Below, piece after piece: positions 44,601-53,400 of a stretch of 64,000 bases of DNA. The stretch is taken from positions 7,812,001 through 7,876,000 of the forward strand of contig NZ_JAUSWV010000002.1 in the NCBI RefSeq assembly GCF_030815485.1, written 5' to 3'. Numbering within the stretch: position 1 is the stretch's first letter; the number at the start of each line of letters is the position of its first letter. Below the pieces are notes generated by a model. The model did not search any database. It saw only the letters and a program-made list of their open reading frames with translations, and had not been told where the DNA came from. The position numbers and the translations under genes are program-made. The stretch is from Streptomyces rishiriensis. GTDB lineage: Bacteria > Actinomycetota > Actinomycetes > Streptomycetales > Streptomycetaceae.

Positions 44601-44954
44601 GTAGTCACCGGTGACCGGCGCCTCGATCCGGCCGGTCCAGCGCGCTGTGGTGTGCTCGGTCCTGCCGGTCAACTCCTGGAAGACGCCGGTCAGTCCGGAG
44701 AAGTTGATCTGCGGGTCGAGCAGAGTGCCGCCGAGCCGGTCGAAGTCCCGGGCGCCGGGCGCCGACATGCTGAAGTACTCGCCCTTCAGGCCGTGCGTCG
44801 TGACGGCCGGCTGTTCGGCGGCGGCCGCCGACGTGCCGGTCCGCGGCTCCGCGGCCGCCGCGCTGGGAAGCATCCCGCTCGGGGGCAGGATCAGGGCCGC
44901 CGCGGCGAGCAGCGCCCACACTCCGGCTCTGCGGCGGGTGTCGTGTCGTGTCAT
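41679..44954 (-). CDS. Large secreted GH2 glycosidase with PA14 and LamG domains
   Basis: 1091 residues. A signal (RRRAGVWALLAAAALILP) is followed by a PA14 domain (about 55-200, GLKGEYFSM, YLRWSTP), an Ig-like linker and GH2 domains (about 290-870). The acid/base is FNEGWGEW (E712). A likely nucleophile is MDGEHGGF (E782), aligned with GEFGG of the GH2 at 38149. The two share KHIKVEPQRWFY and LGLLVWQD. A C-terminal LamG-like domain (about 890-1091, WHLVGVRD, LYVDG) may bind glycan. ATG 44954 has GAGGAAGG upstream. It faces the importer operon from the opposite strand. Its upstream operator suggests control by the LacI at 31661. Confidence 0.82.
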   Translation of the reverse strand: MTRHDTRRRAGVWALLAAAALILPPSGMLPSAAAAEPRTGTSAAAAEQPAVTTHGLKGEYFSMSAPGARDFDRLGGTLLDPQINFSGLTGVFQELTGRTEHTTARWTGRIEAPVTGDYTFHAIGDNGFRLYIDGRAVIDHWVGDWDREQTSAAVRLTAGEQHDFRLELFQDTGGANMYLRWSTPTMSEQIVPMSAFTPPADFEVYPVEMSVAENGRRLRARFEGRVGGLEGIEDHIGVEADTTAMPIRSVTAVPGDPTAVDVDLAEPIQRNQMVRASYDGEGSLTAGGENVPKVIRYADNASTHRLTTEWGDELDEKHPLPEYPRPQQVRTKWWNLNGTWQFGAARAGEEPVFGRNLGEKIVVPFPVESQLSGLERHEDHMFYRRLVDVPKSWKVGKSGRADRLRLNFGAVDYQARVYVNGTKVAEHTGGYNAFSADITDALKGTGPQEIVVAVTDTGGADQPMGKQSTNPGGIFYTQTSGIWQTVWMEPVAPASVDEIVTTPDIDTGTLAVTVNSEDASPAARVEAVARDARGRVVGKVTGPAGQELRLPVAKQHLWSPDDPYLYDLDVTLTDGRSTDRVGSYFGMREVGVEKVGGFDKLVLNGKPIFSLATLDQGFWPDGLYTAPSDEALAFDLEAHKKLGFNAVRKHIKVEPQRWFYHADRLGLLVWQDFVSGNITDTTGRKAFVDQGKEMVRQHHDSPSVIGWIVFNEGWGEWSREETGRIAESVRAADPSRVVNAHSGVNCCNSKGDSGKGDIIDHHDYNNTDPAFPDDGRAAMDGEHGGFVLRTPGHMWPGAPTVIYSGVGTKEELTAKYVENTERFYVEQAGAELSGSVYTQITDLENELNGLYTYDRREIKVDPGPVRKVNRQVIAAGAAAGRAGPLKGGGHWGLDEGTGSTARDAGPGARPLTLREGAGWTPGVSGSALKFDGRQQYAETAGPVLDTSGGYSVSAWVRLDEIPGNYATAVSQDSRATANAFYLQYGHGTFAFSTPGEHRAQVAVSAETGRWYHLVGVRDATSNQIRLYVDGKLAATATGGTALPSTGPLTVGRAHWDGSNVDFWNGAVDEVRAVDRALTAEEVSALYAEVKP

Positions 44955-45063
44955 CGAACCCTTCCTCGTACAGAGGCCGTGACCACGCCCGGCGGGAGTC
45001 AGGGCTCCTGGCAGCAGTCCCGGGGGAGACGACTGCACACCGGTGACGGGACGCTCGGCGGCC

Positions 45064-45079
45064 TTTTCAACGTTGGAAA
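45064..45079. promoter_or_regulatory. LacI-type operator upstream of the PA14-GH2 gene
   Basis: TTTTCAACGTTGGAAA is a near-perfect palindrome centred on AACGTT (one mismatch per arm) and lies 110 bp before the GH2 start. It matches the centre of the sites at 31553 and 33093. The rest of the 575-bp gap (44955-45529) shows no other feature. Confidence 0.55.
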
Positions 45080-45529
45080 TCCTGTGACAGCGGTATGACA
45101 GCACGCTCACAGAGGGAGTGTCCAGACCTCACGCAGCACTCGGTCGGACTGGCGTCACGAGGTCCGCAGGGCTCTCCGGTCCGCCGCAAGGGCGTCCGCG
45201 CGAAGGCGAGTTCGGCGCCGGCCCGCGATCCGCGCGGCCCTGGACCGCAGGCGGTCCCGGCCGCCCGTGAGGCCCCGTGCGGGCGGGACGTCGGTCGCCG
45301 GCGGACCCGACACCGGGCTCGGCGTCGGGCGCGGACAGCCCGCCGGCCGCGCCGGGCAGCCCGTACGACGACTCGGCGCGGCGGCCCCGCGCCGAGACCC
45401 TGCCCGGTGGTTCGAACCGTGAGACAGTCGTATGAGGCGCCGGAGTCGGCGAGGCCCGGGCGCAAGCGGTCCGAGGCGGTGGCCGCCGCCCGGACGTACG
45501 CAGACGGTGCCGCATCGGAGGTATGCGCG

Positions 45530-46363
45530 ATGTCCGAGGCGAGTGAGGCGACCCGGGCCGACCGGGCCCTGAAAGCGAAGCATCGTGCCATGTGGGCGCT
45601 GGGGGACTACCCGCTCGTGGCGTCGGACGTCATCGCTGACCTGGGACCGGAGCTGGTCCGGGAGAGCGGCGTCAGGCCGGGGAGCCGCGTGCTCGACGTC
45701 GCGGCCGGCTCGGGGAACGCCGCCGTCCCCGCCGCCCTCGTCGGGGCCGACGTGGTCGCTCTGGACCTGACCCCGGAACTGCTGGAGGCCGGCCGCCGGC
45801 TCGCCGCGGAGCGCGGTGTCGAGCTGGAGTGGCGCGAGGGAGACGCCGAGGAACTGCCGTTCGCGGACGCGGACTTCGACACGGTGGTGTCGTGCGTCGG
45901 CGTGATGTTCGCCCCGCACCACCAGCGGGCCGCCGACGAACTGGTCCGCGTCTGCCGACCCGGCGGGAGGATCGGCCTCGTCAACTGGACGCCCGAAGGG
46001 TTCATCGGGCAGATGTTCGCCACCATGCGCCCGTACGCGCCCCCGCCGCCGCCCGGCGCGCAGCCGCCGCCGCTGTGGGGCGACGAGAGTCATGTGCGCG
46101 CTCTGCTCGGCGACAGGGTCACCGGCGTCGACGCCCGTCGCCGGATGCTGCGCATCAACCTGTTCGCCGGCCCGGAGGAGTTCCGGGAGTTCTTCAAACG
46201 CTGCTACGGCCCGACCGTCGCGGTCTACACCGCCATCGCCGGTGACCCCGAGAAGGTCACCGCCCTCGACACGGCGCTCGCCGATCTGGCCGCCCGGCAT
46301 CTCGCGGACGGGGCCATGGAATGGGAGTACCTGCTGGTCACGGCCGACAGGACCGCCGACTAG
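45530..46363 (+). CDS. Class I SAM-dependent methyltransferase
   Basis: 277 residues of the UbiE/Methyltransf_11 type. SAM motif I is VLDVAAGSGNAAVP (about 52-65); VVALDLTPELLEAG, GDAEELPFADADFD and VSCVGVMFAPHHQ follow, with an HH in the substrate region. The ATG has GGAGGT about 8 nt upstream; the long upstream frame is a shadow. The substrate is unknown. It stands alone and converges on the GH87 gene across a hairpin. Confidence 0.88.
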   Translation: MSEASEATRADRALKAKHRAMWALGDYPLVASDVIADLGPELVRESGVRPGSRVLDVAAGSGNAAVPAALVGADVVALDLTPELLEAGRRLAAERGVELEWREGDAEELPFADADFDTVVSCVGVMFAPHHQRAADELVRVCRPGGRIGLVNWTPEGFIGQMFATMRPYAPPPPPGAQPPPLWGDESHVRALLGDRVTGVDARRRMLRINLFAGPEEFREFFKRCYGPTVAVYTAIAGDPEKVTALDTALADLAARHLADGAMEWEYLLVTADRTAD

Positions 46364-46405
46364 GGAGGTCCTGGAAAGGTCGTACGGCACTCGCGTGCCC
46401 CGGCT

Positions 46406-46434
46406 GGTGGGCCCCCGGTGACCGGGAGCCCACC
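46406..46434. terminator. Bidirectional terminator between convergent genes
   Basis: An imperfect hairpin, GGTGGGC...GCCCACC, with an inner CCGGT/ACCGG stem, between the methyltransferase and GH87 stops. Confidence 0.65.
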
Positions 46435-46442
46435 GGCCGTGC

Positions 46443-49400
46443 TCAGTAGGCGTCGATGCGTCCCGCCGGTCCGTTCGGGGTACCGGTGATCGTGAACTGC
46501 GAGCCCGGTTCGATCAGTACGTCACCCTGGGCCGAGCCGGTGATCGTCACGCCGGACAGGGTCGCGCCGCCGCGGGCGCCGCTCATCGCGAGGATGCCGG
46601 AGCCGTTGTTGGACTGGTCGATGCGCACGTTCGTGATCTTGACGCCCGGCATCGCGCCGCCGCCCGTCTTGAACTGGATGCCGTCGTACGTCGAGTCGCG
46701 GATCTCGGTGTCCCGGATGGTGACGCCCGGGATGTCCTGGCCCTGAGCGAACAGGGTGATCGCGCCGAACTCCTGGTCCTCGTTCCAGAACGCGCCGCCC
46801 GTGCGGTACAGGGCGTTGCCCGCGATCAGGGTCTCACCGCTGAAGGGCAGCGGGTCGTGGTCGGTGGCCAGCATGATGCCCGGGTAGTTCATGGTGTCGG
46901 AGACCACGTTGTTCTCGATGGTGTTGCCGTGACCGCCGTACACCGCGATGCCGTTGGCCCGCCAGGGCAGCTGGACCGTGTTGTTGCGGAAGTGGTTGTC
47001 GTGGCCGACGTCCACCGAGGTGTCCTTCACGTACTTGCTGGCCCACACGGCGAGCGCGTCGTCGCCGGTGTTGCGGAAGGAGGAGTTGTAGACGGTGGAG
47101 TTGCGGGTGCCGTTGGCGAAGTTGATGCCGTCGGCGTAGGTGTCGCGGATGCGTACGCCGGAGAACTCCAGTCCGTCGCCGGGGCCCCACAGCTCGGGGA
47201 TGTTGGAGTAGTCGCGTCCCGCCCAGACACCGACGTTGGCATGCTCGATCCACACGTTGGTGATCTTCGTACCCTTGCCGAAGCGCCCGTTGAGACCGAC
47301 GCCGCCCTCGGCGTTGCCGTCGCCGCCGCGGATGGTGCCCGAGCCGAAGATGGCGATGTCGGAGATCTGGGTGTTGGAGTCGATGTCGAAGCCGAAGTTG
47401 CCCTCGTGCGGGTGGTTGATGCCGCCCGCCTCCTGCGGCGGGGTCAGGGTGTACAGCTGGGAGTGCCACATGCCCGCGCCGCGGACGGTGACGTCCCGGA
47501 TGCCCACCTGGTTGAACTGCCCCCGGTTCAGCGGGTCGTCGGTGAGGATCTTCTGCTCCTGACGCCACTGTCCGGCCGGAATCCACACGCAGGAGATCTG
47601 GCCGTTCTGGTCGGCGGTGACCGCCCGCTGGATGGCGTCGGTGTCGTCGATTCCGTCGTTGGGTACGGCGCCGTACTCGGTGATCGAGGTGCAGCCGGCC
47701 GGCTTGGACGCGGCGGGAGCCACCTGCTCCAGATCGACGAGATCGATCACCTGGAAGGCGGCCGAGTCGCCCGCGTCGCGCTGGAGGCGGAACACGGTGC
47801 CCGGCGGGTAGCTCTTCGACAGCAGCGCGTGTGACTCGTCGAACAGGCGCCGCGCGTCACCGCCGGGCCGGTTGGTCAGACCCTCCGGGTCGTCGGTGGT
47901 GCCGTACAGCCAGCTGTGCTTGGACGACAGGGTCAGCTTCTGCACGAAGGCGCCGTCCGCGTACAGGCTGACGGTGGCGTCCGCGCCGCCGCCGGACGCG
48001 GCGTCCGGAACCGAGTTGCGCACCACGACCGAGTTGGCCGCGTTGGTGGAGGTGAACTCCACGTACTGGCCGGTCGAGGTGAGCCGGACCGACTTGCGGC
48101 CGGAGGACTCGGTGGCGAAGTTGGTGTGCCCGAAGGTCCGCTGGGCGTCCGAGCTCAGGAGGGTGCCGGTGTACCGCCCGTCCTCCGCCTCGTACTCGGT
48201 GTAGGGCACGGCGGCGCCGCGTCCCACCACCAGGGACTTGGCGAGGATGTTGTTGTTCTCGTTCGTCTCGGCGACGACGCCGGTGGCGTCGGCGGTCGCG
48301 GTGAGGGTCGCCCCGCCCGCCGTGGCCGTCCACGTCCCGCTGATCGCCACGTTCACCGTGGCGTCGGGGGCCACCTGGCCGGTGGCGCCGTCGAGGGTGG
48401 CCGAGCCGGCCTGGAGCCGCGTCACCGAGCCGGCCGGAGCCGCACTGATCCCACGGTTGTGCACGGCGACGGTGAAGGAGACGGCCTGGCCGACGGCAGG
48501 GTTGGCCGGACTGGTGCTGATCGAGCGCACCTCCAGGTCCGGCCCCGGCGCCTGGGTGACGACCAGTCTGTTCGCCGCCGTACGGCTGTTGTTGCCGTCG
48601 TCCAGCTCCGGGACGGTGTTCCGGGGGTCGACGACGGCCGACACGCCGTAACTGCCCGCCGCACGGGTGCCCGTGGCGACCTCCGCGGTGGCCGAGGCGC
48701 CGGGGTCCAGTGCCGGGACGGCGGCGCTGCCGGCGACCGTGCCCTCCACACTGACGTCGACGGTGGTGGCGGCGGAGCGCCCGGTGCCCGCGTTGCGCAC
48801 GGTGGCCCTGACGGTGACCGCGTCCCGCTCGCTGGGCGCGGCCGGCGTCCAGTCCAGCGTGGTGAGCGTGAGGTCGGGGGCGGGTGCGGCGGTGCCCACG
48901 ACCTGGAACTCGGCGACCTGTCCGCCGGGCGCACCGGAGTTGGCGGTGAAGTGCAGCCGTACGTCGGACCAGCGGCCGCTGACCGGAACGGTGACCGTGT
49001 TGCCGCTCGACGGGCTGAAGGAGTACGACTTCGCCGCCGCCAGCGAGGTGAAGCCGCTCGCGGACTGCTGCCGGCCGAGTACCTGGAAGGTCTGGGTGCG
49101 GGCCGCCCACACCGGGTCGGGGTTGAGCTTGACCGCCACGCCGGTCACGTCGGCGTCGGCGCCGAGCTTGACGGTGAGGTCCGAGGGATGACCGGCCGCC
49201 TCCCAGTAGGTGGAGACGGAGTCGTCGGTGGCGTTGGCCGCCACATAGGTCTGCGCGGTGGAAGTGGCCTCGACCGGTTTGTTGCGGGCCAGGTTGGCGC
49301 CGGCCGGCGGCGGATCGCCCGGATCCGTGCCGCCGTCCTCGCCGTACACCTCCAGCTCGGAGAGCTGCGCGGCGTTCCACCCGGTGTTGCCGGAGACGTC

Positions 49401-49871
49401 GACGCGGACGTACCGCACGTCCGCCGGGGAGGCGAGGGCGACGGACACCGTATTGGCCTGGGCCGGGTCGAACACCCGGACCGCCGAGGCCGCGAGCGTG
49501 CTGAAGCCGGCACCGTCGCTGCTGCCCAGCAGTGACAGGGTCTCGTTGCGGCTGCCCCACCCGGTCGGGAGCTTGAGCACCACCCGGTCCACTTCCCGGG
49601 CCGCGCCGAGATCGACCTGCGCCCACTGCGGGAAGGAGCCGGCCGGGCCCTCCCAGTAGGAGGCCTGGGCGCCGTCGGTGAGGTTACGGGCGGGGTATTC
49701 GGCGTGCGCCCCGCCGGCGGTGGCGGGACGGCCGAGGGCGAGGTTGACGTCGGCCGCGGCGGTCGCCGCCCGGGCCGGGGCGGCGAAGGCCAGCGGCAGC
49801 AGGCCGGTCGACAGGAGCCCGGCGACGACCGCGCCGGTCACGGGCCGGCGGCCCGGTGGTCTCCAACTCAT
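46443..49871 (-). CDS. Secreted modular GH87-type alpha-1,3-glucanase
   Basis: 1142 residues with a twin-Arg-like signal. Two discoidin-like modules (about 40-180 and 190-330) are followed by two CARDB domains (about 335-545), a CBM6/35-like beta-sandwich (about 555-695) and a right-handed beta-helix (about 715-1142, starting ITEYGAVPNDGIDDTDAI). In the helix D914, D937 and D938 have the D-x22-DD spacing of the GH87 catalytic Asp triad (ADGINF then TGDDALAVW). GH87 enzymes cleave alpha-1,3-glucan (mutan, nigeran). ATG 49871 has GAGG upstream. It diverges from a second GH87 gene; a LacI, sugar importer and alpha-glucosidase follow that one. Confidence 0.8.
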   Translation of the reverse strand: MSWRPPGRRPVTGAVVAGLLSTGLLPLAFAAPARAATAAADVNLALGRPATAGGAHAEYPARNLTDGAQASYWEGPAGSFPQWAQVDLGAAREVDRVVLKLPTGWGSRNETLSLLGSSDGAGFSTLAASAVRVFDPAQANTVSVALASPADVRYVRVDVSGNTGWNAAQLSELEVYGEDGGTDPGDPPPAGANLARNKPVEATSTAQTYVAANATDDSVSTYWEAAGHPSDLTVKLGADADVTGVAVKLNPDPVWAARTQTFQVLGRQQSASGFTSLAAAKSYSFSPSSGNTVTVPVSGRWSDVRLHFTANSGAPGGQVAEFQVVGTAAPAPDLTLTTLDWTPAAPSERDAVTVRATVRNAGTGRSAATTVDVSVEGTVAGSAAVPALDPGASATAEVATGTRAAGSYGVSAVVDPRNTVPELDDGNNSRTAANRLVVTQAPGPDLEVRSISTSPANPAVGQAVSFTVAVHNRGISAAPAGSVTRLQAGSATLDGATGQVAPDATVNVAISGTWTATAGGATLTATADATGVVAETNENNNILAKSLVVGRGAAVPYTEYEAEDGRYTGTLLSSDAQRTFGHTNFATESSGRKSVRLTSTGQYVEFTSTNAANSVVVRNSVPDAASGGGADATVSLYADGAFVQKLTLSSKHSWLYGTTDDPEGLTNRPGGDARRLFDESHALLSKSYPPGTVFRLQRDAGDSAAFQVIDLVDLEQVAPAASKPAGCTSITEYGAVPNDGIDDTDAIQRAVTADQNGQISCVWIPAGQWRQEQKILTDDPLNRGQFNQVGIRDVTVRGAGMWHSQLYTLTPPQEAGGINHPHEGNFGFDIDSNTQISDIAIFGSGTIRGGDGNAEGGVGLNGRFGKGTKITNVWIEHANVGVWAGRDYSNIPELWGPGDGLEFSGVRIRDTYADGINFANGTRNSTVYNSSFRNTGDDALAVWASKYVKDTSVDVGHDNHFRNNTVQLPWRANGIAVYGGHGNTIENNVVSDTMNYPGIMLATDHDPLPFSGETLIAGNALYRTGGAFWNEDQEFGAITLFAQGQDIPGVTIRDTEIRDSTYDGIQFKTGGGAMPGVKITNVRIDQSNNGSGILAMSGARGGATLSGVTITGSAQGDVLIEPGSQFTITGTPNGPAGRIDAY

Positions 49872-50418
49872 GAGGTCCTCTGTTCGGTCGGTGAACACGG
49901 GGGAGGGCACGGCGGATCGGCCCCGGAGGGGAGGCGCGGGAGGTGCGGAAACGCATGAAGTGCAGGGGGTGCGGAGGGAGAGCGCGGAGCGGCCCGGGAG
50001 GGCCGGCCCGAGGAGGAGCCACCGTCGTGCACGCAAATTGAGTTGAACAGTCGATTCTTTGCGGAAAGTACGCCCACAGGCTTCTAGCGTGTCTCCGCTT
50101 TGTCAACGGTCCCGGCAGTAGCGGGAGTTGACCACGCAAGCGGCTTGCGTACCGTGCCGATCCGCTTGCGTCATCGCGAAAGCCCGTACGAAAGTGGCTG
50201 ATCCGGCCCCTGGGCAGGTTGTCGCGGAGACGGGCGGGCCGGATGCGTACCTGTCCCGACGGTGGACGAACCTCTGTCGGTCTGCAACTCTCTGAGCGAT
50301 TCACGCAAAAGCGGTGTCCTGCCCCGCACATTGAGGCGTGTCCGGTGCATCGCCGAGCCACCCGTCCACCAACCGCGTCCCTCCGCGCCACGGCGGACGG
50401 GACGGAGATCGGGGAGAG
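49872..50418. other. Divergent promoter region of the two GH87 genes
   Basis: 547 bp. Apart from the operator-like site at 50134 and the direct GCTTGCGT repeat 21 bp downstream of it (50143 and 50164), I saw no RNA, hairpin or short gene that can be supported. Confidence 0.55.
50134..50150. promoter_or_regulatory. LacI-type operator between the GH87 genes
   Basis: ACGCAAG-CGG-CTTGCGT is a perfect 17-bp palindrome. The half-site GCTTGCGT recurs at 50164, exactly 21 bp (two helical turns) on. The same GCAAG/CTTGC arms build the operator in front of the LacI gene at 54802, so one regulator probably serves both places. Confidence 0.65.
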
Positions 50419-53400
50419 ATGAGACCGAAGCGCAGAGGACGGCGGGCCCTGGCCGCCGTCCTCACGACCAGCCTGCTGATGCTGGGCGTGTCGTCACTGA
50501 CCGCCGCCACGGCGGCCGACGGCCCCAACCTCGCTGCCGGACGGCCCACCGCGGCCAGCAGCTCGCACGCCGAGTACGCGTCCCGCAACGTCACCGACGG
50601 GGACCAGGCCTCCTACTGGCAGAGCGCCGGCGGGACCCTGCCGCAATGGGTCCAGGCCGACCTCGGCTCCACCGCCCGCGTCGACGAGGTCGTGCTGAAG
50701 CTGCCCGCGTCCTGGGAGAACCGCAACCAGACCCTGTCCGTGCAGGGCAGTGCCGACGGCACCGGCTTCAGCACCCTGAAGGCGTCCGCCACCTACACCT
50801 TCAGCCCCGGCTCGGCCAACACCGTCACGGTGTCCTTCCCGGCGGGACAGACCCGCTACGTACGGGTGGAGATCACCGCCAACACCGGCTGGCAGGCCGC
50901 CCAGCTCTCGGAACTGGAGGTGCACGCGGCGGGTGAGTCCTCCACCGACCTCGCCCGCGGCCGTACCCTCACCGCGAGCAGTCACACCGAGACCTACGTG
51001 CCGGCCAACGCCGCCGACGGCAACAAGGCCAGCTACTGGGAGAGCCGCAACAACGAACTCCCGCAGTGGATCCGGGCCGACCTCGGTTCCTCCCTCGGCG
51101 TCAACCGGGTGGTGCTCGAGCTGCCCGACGGCTGGGGCGCCCGCACCCAGACCCTGAAGATCCAGGGCAGCGCCGACGGAACCGACTTCACCGACCTGAC
51201 GGCGTCGAGGGCGTACCAGTTCGCCCCGGTGGACGGGAACACGGTGACGATCACCTTCGACACCGCCACCACGCGCTACGTCCGAGTCCTCGTCACCGCC
51301 AACACCGGTCAGCCGGCTGCCCAGTTGTCCGCGCTGGAGGTCTACGGCCCGGCGACGGGTGACACCCAGGCGCCCACCGCGCCGACGAATCTGGCGTTCA
51401 CCGAGCCGTCCGCCGGGCAGATCCGGCTGGCCTGGAACGCCTCCACCGACAACACCGCCGTCACCGGCTACGACGTGTACGCCGACAACACCCTGCTGAC
51501 CTCGGTCGCCGGCAACGTCACCACGTACACCGACACGCGGCCCGCGAGCGCCACGGTGTCCTACTTCGTGCGCGCGAAGGACGCCGCCGGGAACGTCTCC
51601 GGCAACAGCGACACCGTCGTCCGCCGCGGCGCGACGGGCGACACCCAGGCGCCCACCGCTCCGGCGAACCTGGCGTTCACCGAGCCGTCCGCCGGGCAGA
51701 TCCGGCTGGCCTGGAACGCCTCCACCGACAACACCGCCGTCACCGGCTACGACGTCTACGCCAACAACTCCCTGCTCGCCACCGTCGCGGGCAACGTGAC
51801 CACCTACACCGACAACCGCCCCGCCACCGCGACCGTGTCGTATGCCGTGCGGGCGAAGGACGCGGCCGGGAACGTCTCCGGCGCCAGCAACACCGTCACA
51901 CGTACCGGGACCTCCGGCCCTGGCTCCAACCTCGCGGTCGGCAAACCCGTCACGGCCTCCTCGACCGTGCACACCTTCGTGGCCGAGAACGCCAACGACA
52001 ACTCCACCGCCACCTACTGGGAGGGCTCCGGCCACCCCGCCACACTGACCGTCAAGCTCGGTGCGAACGCCGACGTCACCTCGCTGGTCCTGCGCCTCGA
52101 CCCGGACAGCTCCTGGGGTCCGCGTACCCAGACCGTCCAGGTGCTCGGGCGTGAGCAGTCCGCGAGCGGCTACACCTCGCTGGTCGCCGCCAAGGACTAC
52201 GCCTTCAGCCCGGCGAGCGGCAACACCGTGACCGTCCCGGTCACCGCGCGGATCGCCGACGTCCAGCTGAGGTTCACCGCCAACTCCGGTGCTCCCGCCG
52301 GGCAGATCGCCGAGTTCCAGGTGATCGGCACCGCCGCGCCCAACCCCGATCTGGAGGTCACCTCGCTGACCGCCTCGCCGGCCTCGCCCGTCGAGTCGGA
52401 CACCATCGCCCTGTCCGCCACCGTCCGCAACGGCGGCGAGACCGCCGCGCCCGCCAGCAGTCTCGCGCTGCGGCTGAACGGCACCAAGGTCGCCACCGCC
52501 CCGGTGGGCGCCCTGGCCGCGGGCGCGCAGACCACCGTCAGCGCCTCGATCGGCGCCCGTGACACGGGGACCTACCAGCTCAGCGCCGTCGCCGACGACG
52601 GCGGCACGGTGATCGAGCAGAACGAGACCAACAACACCTACACGGCGTCCACCGCGCTCACCGTGCGTCCGGTCAGCAGTTCCGATCTGGTCCCGGTGGT
52701 GACCACGGCCCCGTCCGGTCCGGCCGCGGGCGACACGGTCACCTTCCGGGTCGCCGTGCGCAATCAGGGCACCGTCGCCTCGGCGGGCGGCGCCCACGCG
52801 CTCACCCTCGCCCTGGTCGACTCCAAGGGAGCGACCGTCCGCACCCTGACCGGCTCCCACGACGGGGCGATCGCCGCCGGGGCCACCACCGCACCGGTCA
52901 CCCTCGGGACCTGGACCGCCGCCAACGGCACCTACACGGTGCGCGCGACGGTCGCGGCCGACGGCAACGAACTGCCCGTGAAACGGGAGAACAACACCGT
53001 CGAACAGTCCCTGTTCGTCGGGCGCGGCGCCAACATGCCGTACGACCTGTACGAGGCCGAGGACGGCGCCACGGGCGGCGGCGCCACCACCGTCGGCCCC
53101 AACCGCACCGTCGGCGACCTCGCGGGCGAGGCGTCCGGCCGCAAGGCCGTCACCCTCGACAGCACCGGCCAGTACGTGGAGTTCACCACCCGGGCGGCCA
53201 CCAACACCCTGGTGACCCGCTTCTCGATTCCCGACGCCGCGGGCGGCGGCGGTACCGACGCCACCTTGAACGTCTACGTCGACGGCGCTCTCCGCAAGGC
53301 CCTGCCGCTCACCTCGCGCTACGCCTGGCTGTACGGCGCCGAGGCCTCGCCCGGCAACGCGCCGTCCGCGGGCGCCCCGCGCCACATCTACGACGAGGCG

